64,000 bases of DNA, from assembly GCA_963555705.1 (NCBI GenBank), contig OY743187.1:14336133-14400132 (forward strand), read 5' to 3'. Made by a program: the position numbers and the translations under genes. Positions 1 to 10,085 of this stretch are shown here, piece after piece. The DNA comes from Ligustrum vulgare. Taxonomy: Eukaryota; Streptophyta; Magnoliopsida; Lamiales; Oleaceae. Position 1 is the first letter of the stretch; every line of letters begins with the position of its first letter. A model generated the notes under the pieces. That model saw nothing but the letters and a program-made list of their open reading frames with translations, did not search any database and was not told the origin of the DNA.

Positions 1-3000
1 GGTGGATTTCTTGTACGAGGATCTTCCACACCTCTTTGATGATCAAGGGATTGATCGTACCGCTTATGACGAACGGGTCAAGTTTAGAGACCCCATCACG
101 AAGCATGATAGCATAAGTGGCTATCTTTTTAATATTGCCATGTTGAGGAAGCTCTTCAACCCTGATTTTCAGTTGCATTGGGTTAAACAGGTCTGATTCT
201 TTAGCATTTATTTATATTATATCTTCATATTTTTTTCGATACCGCCATGTTAATGTTTCGTCAAGCTTAAGCAGTTAAGAAGGAAATATATTTTATCCTT
301 TAGCATCTTATATTAATTTCAAGGAAAAGACAGCGTAAAAATTGGTGAAAATAAATAATCAATAGCTTCAATTGGGTGTTCTATTTGTCATTGTCTTTTT
401 AGTTTCGGTTACTTTTCGTTCCTACTGTGAGTTGTCATTTTTAATTTTGGTAATTTATTGATCTACCTAAACCTGTGCCTTTTAAATTTGTAGTTGTCCT
501 CTGTTCTTAGGTTTTGAAGGGAATATTAAATACTGTTTTTGTTTGATCTTCTGTAAAATAGTTTACACAGTTGTTTTACGTAATGATTACAATTTAATCT
601 CTATTCGGTAATGCAGTTTTTTTTGGTTTTTAAACCAATTTTTAAGCTACAAAATTCCCCAAATCAATCTCTAACCCTACATATTTTCTATCTCCAATTT
701 TTAACCATCCATCTACCTAAAAAACAACAAAAAAACAGTTTTTTTTTTTCTACAGCCGCCGAACAGGGCATTATAAATAACACAATTTCTCAAACTACTT
801 TTTAACCACACACATTTTCTTCAATTTTCAACCACATATTTACCTAAAAAACACCCAAAAAAAAAATGGCGGCAAACACTTGTTAGTCCTTCCTTCAATA
901 GTGATAATCTGAATGTCTGCAAAACAAATGGAAGTTAGAACTGATGAGGGTTCGTCCAGTGTAGACCGATGAGGGTTCGTCCAGAGTAGGTACTCCGATT
1001 CTTAAGTTAGCACTTAAAGTTGGAAATGTACGAATGTTTAGCAAAAGTAACTAGTACTATATTTTACGTACCTTTTATGGATTATGCGAATCTGAATATA
1101 TGTATGGACACTACTTAAATTGATATGGCATGTTTGGTAGGGAAGATTAGATAGTAGTCGACAATAAATTGATTGAATTGCTATAGACAGGACCTTATGA
1201 AATTACTACAAGGTGGACTATGGTGATGAAGTTCATTCTTTTGCCTTGGAAACCTGAGTTAGTCTTCACAGGTACTTCTGTTATGGGAATCAATCCAGAA
1301 ACTAAGAAATTCTGCAGTCATGCGGTATGCCGTTACCCCTCAAAATGATACATTTAGAATTGTGTTATTAAAATGACCAGTTTTTGACTGCATTTATTTC
1401 ACTGATAGGATTATTGGGATTCTATAGAGAATAATGAGTACTTTTCTGTAGAGGGGCTAATGGATTTGGTAAAGCAGGTATAGTATATATTATATATTTA
1501 TATTGCTTTAGAAAATTTATTTGTCTGCGATTTTACTTGTTCTCTACGTTTTGAAAGTTTATTTTTGCAGCTGCGGGTTTACAAGACTCCGGACTTGGAA
1601 ACACCAAAATATAAAATACTGAAAAGAACTGCAAATTATGAGGTCTGCAATGTTGTTGCATTATTTAACATTTTACGAAAATCAAATTTTATTCCATAGT
1701 TGATGTTAGCCTATGTATGATTTTTTGTATTGTTGAGATAAGTTTGCATATCATTCCTAGAAATATCATTTCCACAGATTGGTCGCGGGTATTGAATTAT
1801 AGATTTGAATGGTTGCATTAAAATTTCATGTGCAGACTGTGTTCTTGCTTTTTGTCAAAAAAAATTCGTACTTGCTTGGCCGTCTATCATATGTTTAGTG
1901 ACAAGATGCTGCATGTAACTGCAGGTGAGAAAGTACGACCCCTTTATTGTCGTAGAAACAGATGGGGACAAGCTGTCTGGTTCACGTGGTTTCAATTCAG
2001 TTGCTGGGTGATAATTCCAACCTGGTTCAGCTTTGTGCCTCTTTTAGTATTACTTTACCTGATCGGATAATCTAAAATGTATATCCATTTTAAGGTACAT
2101 ATTTGGAAAGAATTCGACGGAGGAGAAGATACCAATGACAACTCCAGTATTCACTCAGGCATTTGACCCAGAAATCTCGAAAGTGTCTGTTCAGATTGTT
2201 CTTCCATCAGAAAAGGAGTTAAGCAGGTGAAGTTTTTGTTAGTTAATTGTATCAATATCAACTCTCAAGTGCTGAAAGTGAATTTTCTGAGAAATGATAT
2301 GTTGGTTCTCATTGATGACTCAAAATTCAGACTAGAGAAAGCTCAAATAGAAGAGAATAGATTTACTGCATTTCTTTGCATGGTGTGAACAATCAAATGA
2401 TAAAATATGTTTCATTTTTATCAGTTTTCCAGCTCCGAATCAAGCAGAAATTAGCTTGAAAAAGGTGGAAGGAGGTATAGCTGCAGTGTCGAAATTCAGT
2501 GGAAAACCAACCGAGGATGTTACTCAAGAAAAGGAGAAAGGATTGAGATATATGCTAATAAGGGACGGTCTCAAACCCAAAGTGGGTTGCTTGTTAGCAC
2601 GCTACAATGACCCCGGTCGGACTAAAAGCTTCATAATGGTATGAATGGAAGTATTTTTTGCAGATAACCATTGTTTAGAGTTTACTTTACCCCTTACTTT
2701 TACTCGAGGCTTTTAGTATAGCCATATGGGCAATATCTAAGCTTCCTTGAGGACTTCTGTCTCTCTCTCTCTCTCTCTCAAAATGAAACAACAATAAACT
2801 AAACCTTATTTCCAAGAATCTGGAATATGATACGGTTCTGAAAGATTTCTAATGGACTTGATCTTCAGCAACTACAATAGCCATGTTCATTTTGGTCTAA
2901 ATGGCTCTATAATCTGTACTTCTAATCCACTAACAAGATTGTTGTAATGCCAGATGTCTTGTGGTGCCAGATGGCATACAAAGGGGTGTGGGCCCCTGTA

Positions 3001-3295
3001 TTGGAGGGTCCCACCCCATGTGTCTAAGTCTCGCACCGCCAGACTTCTGGCAATAGAACATGTATGTCCACAACAAGGGCTCACACCACTATGTCCGTCG
3101 TCAGGCACCTTATGGTGCCAAACTTCTGGCAGTAAAATATGTATATCTATTAAAATACCTTTTTTTTTTCCTTGCATTTTTCTCTATTCAAGAATTTGCA
3201 GTTTATCTAACTAATTGGTTTCTATTTTTTGTTGCGTGTATGCTTCTCAGAGGAATGAAGTGCTTATATGGCTTGAAGAGTTTTCATTGGATTGA
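1..3295 (+). CDS. HBP5: SOUL heme-binding protein with DUF2358 domain, HBP5-like; 5' end outside window
   Basis: Eight exons read in one continuous frame: 2-190 (open at the window edge), 1187-1324, 1409-1477, 1571-1642, 1925-2007, 2095-2226, 2425-2638 and 3251-3295, ending in TGA. The first exons encode the end of a DUF2358 (NTF2-like) domain (VDFLYEDLPHLFDDQGIDRT). From exon 4 the protein is a SOUL domain (KYKILKRTANYEVRKYDPF, IPMTTPVFTQAF, then ARYNDPGRTKSFIMRNEVLI) ending in WLEEFSLD. This order matches plant plastid SOUL proteins such as Arabidopsis HBP5 (AT5G20140), which as I recall binds heme and interacts with heme oxygenase HY1. All introns are GT-AG and all phases agree. The N-terminal exon with any transit peptide lies left of the window. 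No stop or frameshift is seen, so the gene looks functional. The symbol is by homology; a paralogue is possible. Confidence 0.88.
597..772. repeat. Degenerate Tourist-like MITE in HBP5 intron 1
   Basis: The ends CTCTATTCGG near 599 and CCGAACAGGG near 760 are imperfect inverted copies of the termini shared by many short elements in this window, and TTA-type flanks are present. The interior has the family's CACAC/TTTTCTC-rich sequence. A second partial copy seems to follow at 773-890. Boundaries are approximate. Confidence 0.4.
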
Positions 3296-3939
3296 ATTCT
3301 TGGCAATCCTTTTGCAACAATCTTCACTTGGCAATTATATAATACAGGAAAGAAATGTATTTCAACTGAAGAAAAACTGCACTGTAGTTGCAAAAAAACG
3401 GGGGGGAAGAGAGAGAGAGAGAGAGAGAAATATATGTATTGTAATTATGTCATATTCTTCTTTCGACAGTTGTGATTCTTTTGAATGAAAGCATTATCTA
3501 CTAAATAATATAAGACTAATTCAATGAGATATGTCTTGCCTGCGTTAAGATTTAAAACTTGTCTACTTCCAGGAAATGTTTGGAAAGAACTTACAATAAT
3601 ACGCCGCATTCTCCAAAGATTGAGAAACAGGAGGAGCCTTGGACCGATCGTACAAGTCAGTAAGGGGTTGCTTGGCTGTTTGTTGCGAGGCTTTCGCCGA
3701 CTTTATATATTACATAAGCCCTAAAGTAGAGAGATCCAAATGTAGAACTAAGCAACTTGTTGGGAGTGGGGGAGCTTGGACATTGGTTGCCAGCTTGTTA
3801 TGCCTTTTCGCTAGGCAACTCAATTCATCATCCCCTATTGAGCTGCTTGTTAAAACCTACTATTGACACATATGAACTTTTTTTCGAAACACGTCATCCT
3901 TTAGATTATTATTGATGTCGTTCTCTAGTTCTAACCAAG

Positions 3940-4290
3940 GTTTAGAAAATCGGACTGGATCGGCCGGTTCAACTAAAAAAATCATTCACCCCAAAAATGG
4001 GTAAAAAATCCGATTTTCTACTAGTTCAACTGGGACCGGCCGGTTTTTGGACCCTTTTTTTTATTGTTTTGTTTTTCTCTAGTTGTTTCAAACTATTTTT
4101 GTGTGTAATTTTATTTTCTAAATGAGTAGATATTAATTTATTTGTAAAATAACTTATTTTTTAGGAATTTTGTGATTTTTGAAATTTTTTTTTATGTTTT
4201 AATTGAAATCGATTTGACCCGATCGGACCTTCTAACCCTGACCCGTTGCCTTTTCCGGTTCGAACCGATTTTCGATTTCCTAAACGCTGA
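3940..4290. repeat. MITE-like inverted-repeat element
   Basis: The left end GGTTTAGAAAATCGG and the right end CCGATTTTCGATTTCCTAAAC are inverted repeats, and both are followed inward by CCGGTTC/GAACCGG motifs. There is no coding capacity. I could not fix a target duplication, so the ends are approximate and the family is unassigned. Confidence 0.55.
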
Positions 4291-4495
4291 TTTATAACTA
4301 AAGGGATATCGTTGTATTTTTATGATTGGGTTGTGGCACTACTGTTTAAGATGGATCCTAATTGATTCAGAAAAACTAAAGAAATCAAATATTAAAGGAT
4401 AATTGGGGGAAAAAATTGATCGAAAATCGACCGGTTTTGAGGTTGTATCCGCTAGTTCTTTGTATTTTGAGCTTAATACCAAGAATAATTGTTTA

Positions 4496-4613
4496 TTGAT
4501 TAATTTGATATGATTTATAGGTACTCGTATAAAAATAAAAATACAGTAGACAAGTTTACTGATTAATTTGATATGATTTATAGGTACTCGTATAAAAATT
4601 ACAGTTGACAAGA
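4496..4613. repeat. Two-copy tandem duplication, about 63-bp unit
   Basis: A block containing GATTAATTTGATATGATT and GGTACTCGTATAAAAAT occurs twice in direct tandem (starts about 4498 and 4561). The copies differ mainly by a short A-rich insertion in the first. It lies between HBP5 and PHOX with no sign of function. Confidence 0.8.
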
Positions 4614-5200
4614 TGTTAATTCTTATAGGTCTAATTTGAACACTAAAACTTCACGTGCCTAAATCATACTAAACTATAAAATAATTTAATTTTCTCAAAT
4701 ATACGTGTTATGTGTAATTTTTATAACTAACTTAGCTAGCAAATCAAACCTTTTTTATTAGTTATTTATAGCCTTAATTTATCTACAATTATAATCTTAT
4801 GAAAAAATGAATTATAGAACAAGGTTATTTGGGAAATTTATGGATGGGGTCTTCAAATTATAAAAAATTATTTGCATTTTATTTTTTAATTATTTATTTT
4901 GATTAAATGCAAGGAGAGAGTTCTCTCGAGTTTGTAATTAAAGAGAGGTAGGATCCAAATGTTACAAAAATGAACGGTTAGAGATTAAGATGGCTAAAAT
5001 ATTTGTTAGGTTTTCTTTATTGTTTAAACATATTATGAATTTAATTCAAGACAAAGCAAGTATAGTTTGAAAAAAAAAAAAAAAAGGAGAGATGGCCGTT
5101 AACTTCCCCCGCAAAGGGTAAGCACAAACCTTGGAATACAAGGAAAGTGGGCCCACTATTGTCCCATGTCGAATGGCGCGTAACGTTAAGAAAAATTAAA
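4614..5200. other. Intergenic AT-rich sequence upstream of PHOX
   Basis: No gene, RNA gene or clear repeat is seen here. It is AT-rich with a poly(A) run near 5071-5086 and presumably holds distal promoter sequence for the PHOX gene. The HBP5 3' UTR occupies part of 3296-3900. Confidence 0.5.
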
Positions 5201-5260
5201 AATCCCACGTGAAAAAGAAATTTATTCGATGATCTTTACTTTATATATATAATTTGTGGC
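5201..5260 (+). promoter_or_regulatory. Candidate PHOX core promoter: G-box and TATA box
   Basis: A CACGTG G-box lies at 5206-5211 (context CCCACGTG). A TATA-like stretch, TTTATATATATAATTTG, lies about 30-45 bp downstream at 5240-5255. This leaves a leader of roughly 600 bp before the ATG at 5898, long enough to contain a 5' UTR intron. G-boxes bind bZIP/bHLH factors; use here is inferred from position only. Confidence 0.45.
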
Positions 5261-5897
5261 TTTTACATGAAGCTGCAAAATTCTTGTTTATACATTTCTG
5301 GTTCTCGTTTTCCCTTTCCATATTCGCAACAGATAATCCTATCAAAAGAACAAGAAGAAATATTTTTCTTGATTTTCCTGGAAAAATCCCAAGAAATATT
5401 TTCAAGGTTCTTTAATAAAGCCAGGATCTTTTCAGACATGTCATCGATTCATTTATCATTTTATCATATTCTTGCTCTTCTTTAAAATATATAAGAGAAA
5501 CAATCTGCAATCTATTTCTTCATCTTCATTTCTCTCTGAATTGGGATTTGGAAGAAGAAAAAAACTATGAAATTTCTGGGCTATCTTCATTTCTGGATTT
5601 TTCTGTATTGACCCCTTTGGAGATTTTGGGTGAAGATTTTTTTTTTTTAAATTTTTTTTTTCCCCACTCGGAACTAGTCTCATGTAATTTGAATGTGAAT
5701 CCAAGCTATATTGGCAAATGAGTTTTTGCAGTGTTCTTCTGTGTATAAGCTGGGGTTTGGGTTGGTAAAATTTCTTCAATTTCTTGTTTCCTGTAATTGG
5801 AAAGCACAAGTTTTTAGACCTGGGATTTGATTCAGGTAAAATTGTTGGTCATAAAAGCTTTATAGACATTTCTGAAGTTTGAAATCTTGGGTTTAGG

Positions 5898-8388
5898 ATG
5901 GGGAAGAACAGTGGGAAGAACAAGATAGAGTGGGAAAGCAAATCATTTGATTTGAGACGAAGCAGAGGTAGAGAGAATAGCCCAAAAGCAATTGATAAGG
6001 ACACTGCAGTGTTCATTTTAATGTCGCAGGAATTGAAGGACGAGGGGAATAAGTTGTTCCAAAGCAAGGACTATGAAGGTGCTATGACAACGTATGAGAA
6101 AGCTATTAAGTTGCTTCCGAGGAACCACATCGATGTGTCCCACCTTCGCTGTAATATGGCTTCATGTTATATGCAGTCGGGCATTGGTGAATTCCCGAGG
6201 GCGATCCACGAGTGCGATTTGGCTCTCGAAGTTGCTCCCAAGTATAGTAAGGCACTATTGAAAAGAGCGAGGTGTTATGAGGCTTTGAATTCGTTTGATT
6301 TGGCACTCAATGATGTTATGACTGTTTTGAAGATGGAACCGAATAATTTCATGGCAGCTGAAATCGAAGGCAGGGTGAGAACTGCGATCGGGGAAAAGGG
6401 CACGACGGATAACGACTTTCCGTCACCTGAATATTTTGAACCGCCTTCTGTTTCCACACCAACCAAGGTGGTCAAAGAGAGGATGAAGAAGAAGAAGAAG
6501 AAAATCGAGGAAAAAGAGGCTGAAAATCGAAGTGATGAAAATAAAAAAATTGAGGTGAGCGAGGCTGAAGATGAAGTTTCTTTAAAGAATTCTGAAGATG
6601 GGTTCGAAGAAAAGAAGGCTGAAGACAAGGTGGTGGTGGAGGTGGAGAAGAAAAGTAACACAATGGAGGCGGAGCCTAAAAGAAAAGTGAAATTAGTATT
6701 CGGAGAAGATATAAGATGGGCTCAGATTCCTGTCAACTGCAGTATTTTGAAACTGAGGGAAATCATTTCTGATCGATACCCTTGCTCAGAAGCTGTTCTT
6801 GTCAAGTATAGGGATCAAGAAGGTGACTTGGTCACAATCACAACTACTGAAGAACTGAGGTGGGCTGAATCATCTGTAGAAAGTTGTTCAATCAAGCTTT
6901 ATATAGTTGAAGTTAATCCAGATCAAGATCCATTCTTTGAAAAGGTTAAAACAGGAAAAGTCATGCGCAAGCTAGACATAGAACAAGATGATAGCATTAC
7001 TAAAAATGGAAACGTTAGAAAAGTAAAGGAAATCGAGAACGGGGCAGTTTGTGTCAACGATTGGATCGTCCAGTTCGCTCAACTATTCAAGAACTACGTC
7101 GGATTTGATACAGATGCTTATATAGATCTGCATGAGCTCGGAGTGAAGCTATACTCTGAAGCTATGGAAGAAACAGTCACTAGCGACGATGCACAAGACC
7201 TTTTTGAGACAGCTGCAGAGAAATTCCAGGAGATGGCGGCTTTGGCTTTATTCAATTGGGGAAATGTTCACATGTCCCGAGCAAGGAAGAGGGTTTGTTT
7301 TACAGAAGATCCTTCCAAGGAAAATGTACTCCCACGGATCAAATCTGCATATGATTGGGCTCAAAAGGAATATGTGGAAGCAGGAAAAATATATGACGAA
7401 GCACTGAAAATTAAACCAGACTTCTATGACGCCGTTCTAGCTCTTGCGCAGCAACAGTTCGAGGAGGCAAAACTTTCTTGGTACTATGCTATCGCCACTA
7501 ATGTTGATCTGGATTCATGGCCTGCAACAGAAGAAGTTCTTCAGCTTTACAATAATGCTGAGGAAAACATCGAAAAAGGTATGGAGATGTGGGAGGAAGC
7601 AGAGGAGCAACGCCAAAATGAACTCTCCCACCCAAATAAAATTTCAGCTTTGCTGCTGAAAATGAATATGGGTAATATGTTCAAAGATATATCTGCAGAT
7701 GAAGCTGAAGAACATGCTGAAAATATTACTTCTCAGATATATGTTTTATGGGGTACCATGTTATATGAAAGATCTATTATGGAATACAAATTAGGCATTC
7801 CAGTGTGGCACGAATGTTTGGAGGTTGCTATTGAAAAATTTGAACAAGCTGGGGCTTCTTCAACTGATGTTGCTGTTATGATAAAGAACCATTGTTCTAA
7901 CGATACTGCAATCGAAGGTGATATATGAATAGAGTATCTAAGTGCCTATTTGGTCCAGGAGAAATCTACCAACTTTTTCCTCAAATTCATTTTCATCCGG
8001 GACCCACAACTTTGCACACTTTTTAACAACATTTCAACCATTCATTCAAAATTTCTCCAATTTCTCCTACGCCAAACAAGCACTAAATTTGTTTGATAAT
8101 TTATATTAGTAAAGAAAATCACGACAATGTACAAAATTTTGACTTCAATTTCTTTCTTAGCACTGTCGAGTCTTGTACTATCCACCTTACCAAACAAGGC
8201 ATTAGAGTGTTGAAGTATGTCTGACCCATATGATTGCAGGCTTAGGGTTCAATATCAATGAGATAGTACAGGCATGGAATGAAATGTATGAAGCAAAGAA
8301 GTGGCAGAACAGCATTCCCAGTTTCAGGTTAGAGCCACTACTTCGGAGACGAGCTTCAAAAATCTATCATGCCCTGGAACATGCATAA
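5898..8388 (+). CDS. PHOX-type TPR-PB1 protein (PHOX/CLMP1 family co-chaperone)
   Basis: Two exons, 5898-7917 and 8240-8388, encode 722 residues. Exon 1 stays open 11 bases past the donor to a TGA at 7926. However, GAA-G|gtgata joined to gattgcag|GCTTAGGG restores the conserved family C terminus ([19 protein letters not shown] through LEHA-stop). Residues about 43-160 form three TPRs ([41 protein letters not shown]). A Lys/Glu-rich linker follows at about 195-258, then a PB1 domain at about 260-345 ([33 protein letters not shown]) and a helical C-terminal TPR-like region. Arabidopsis PHOX1-4 proteins are Hsp90/Hsp70 co-chaperones; PHOX4/CLMP1 acts in chloroplast positioning. The start MGKNSGKNK fits the family's MGK start. 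The adjacent convergent TIP1 gene suggests the PHOX3 (AT5G20360) orthologue, but I leave the symbol blank because paralogues are close. Confidence 0.9.
7942..8083. repeat. Tourist-like MITE inside the PHOX intron
   Basis: This 142-bp element has inverted ends GTGCCTATTTGG and CCAAACAAGCAC, flanked by the 3-bp direct repeat TAA (7939-7941 and 8084-8086). A TAA/TTA target duplication with this kind of terminus is typical of PIF/Harbinger (Tourist) MITEs. It sits 24 bp after the splice donor and fills nearly half of the 322-bp intron. Confidence 0.8.
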
Positions 8389-10043
8389 GTGATGAAGATG
8401 TTCATTTCATGGAGGGGAAAAACACTAAGTGGAACAGCATTGGCACTTATGCATACTTGGTAACTACTAGTTTTCCATACTGGTAGCAGTTGTCTTGCAA
8501 TATGCACTTCATCTTTCTTGTTTTAGTGCTAAAAGTAGAAGGTATCTCAAGGTATATCATGCTTTGAATGAAATAGAATTTCAAGATGCCATGTCCTAAT
8601 AGCATGTTTGGTTGCAAATATTGTATGGCACTTGACAATATTAAGAAAGCAGGAGAGTAAATGTGTTGGAAATCTTGTTTATAGTGATGTCCAGTCATAA
8701 TCCAAAACTACAAACCAAAAATGCTCTAAAAGTATAAATTTAACACCTTTCTATTTCACCTATTTTTTTGCACTATTCTAGCACAAGAAGGTAAAATTCA
8801 GAATTTTCAGAACTTTCATATGGGCAAATGAGGTAGCAAATGGCATTCCATTTCTAAATATATTTTATATTCTAATTAAAACATCAATCTCAATCTTCTT
8901 TTTGCAATTACTGGATGATTAAGATGATGGTATATCCTGTGTCTGCAGGTAATTATAGGAGCTTTGTTATGTAACAATGGCATGATCTCAATCTGCTACC
9001 AGTTTTTCGGGACAAGATGACATAGCAGAAACCATTTTTGCTTGTTTCTGCTTCATTCTCATCATCTTCCTGTCATATTAATCTATGAAAGCATAAAGTC
9101 AGATTGCTTTTACTATTTTCTTTGTACCTTTTTCTAACCATTCTTAGGAATTTCTCTTTAACAGTGTCTTGTCTGCCAATTTATTGATTTATATTCTTTA
9201 TTTGGTTTTGGATGTCTGTTATATCTTTGTTGCTATCAATGGTCTCATCAGTTATTTTTTGACAAACAAAACTTGTATTGAATTAACTGATATATAGATG
9301 TTGCTTGTTTCCTATTCTGCACCAACTTGAGATTTACTTATTTCTTTTAAGTTACTTATACATGAGAATGTGAAGAGCGGCTTTTATTTTCTTCTTCTGG
9401 TATGAACATGCAATGTTATGAGAATAGAAAAGGAATTAGCATAGGAAAGGAAATGAGAAACTATATTGTATTCCTTCCACATGGAATAGAAATTGGAAAA
9501 TTGCACAAAACAATAGAGACGACTTTTGAGGATTATTGAAGCATCATAGAGACATTTTATCAACTTTTATCAAAATCTATAAAAGTTGAACAAAATAGGA
9601 GCTTAGAATCGGAGATTTTCAAGAAATAACCAAAAATGTGTATCATTTCACAAAATGGGGAAAACAGCATAGAACTGAAGTGGACTCAAACATAATAATA
9701 TAACAAGATTTTATCTCTTTTTCTTTTTCTTTTTCTTAATACTGTTATGTATTTATCCGGTCCTCCACATGGTGCCACTATGAATCTAAACCTCCTGTAC
9801 TTGTAGACAGTATCGAGTTCAAAGCAAGGTATTTCATGAAGCAGTTGCAGAAAGGATAGTATTTCGTCCTAAATCAAAGCCCCAAGTCATGGGAAAAGTA
9901 CCAGTTTTTCCACACTGATTATGGCTATGGATACCAAGGGAAGGATGCGCCTGCCCTTGTGTTTCTGCGCTCGTGTTCGTGTTCATGTCGATTCTTATAT
10001 GGCCATTGCCATCTGGTGAGTGTGGCTGACACCATTAGGCAGG
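8389..10043. other. Convergent intergenic region between PHOX and TIP1
   Basis: No additional gene is supported. The left part should carry the PHOX 3' UTR. The right part (9838-10043) holds the former C-terminal coding tail and 3' UTR of TIP1 on the opposite strand: a frame from the TIP1 stop at 10044 to a TGA at 9838-9840 still resembles the family tail. The rest is AT-rich with no recognised repeat. Confidence 0.5.
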
Positions 10044-10085
10044 CTAGGGTTCCTGGCTGACGCCATTCGGCAGGCTAGGATTCCT
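10024..10085. repeat. 31-bp tandem duplication at the TIP1 stop codon
   Basis: Two direct copies, 10024-10054 and 10055-10085, begin GGCTGAC and end in TTCCT, differing at a few bases (ACCATTAGG versus GCCATTCGG). On the coding (-) strand the downstream copy contains the TAG stop of TIP1 (10044-10046) and an in-frame TAA. The unit is 31 bp, one more than a multiple of three, so it changes frame. Confidence 0.9.

Noticed and set aside
2954..3488. Overlapping plus-strand frames in and after HBP5 intron 7
   Set aside because: No homology; they cross the splice site and 3' UTR of a better-supported exon (3251-3295).
6275..6661. Minus-strand 128-codon frame within PHOX exon 1
   Set aside because: Antisense of the Lys/Glu-rich linker; low-complexity Ser/Phe composition and no homology.
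7918..7928. PHOX stop at 7926-7928 as the true C terminus
   Set aside because: A strong donor at 7918 and the exon at 8240-8388 restore the conserved family C terminus, so the TGA is intronic.
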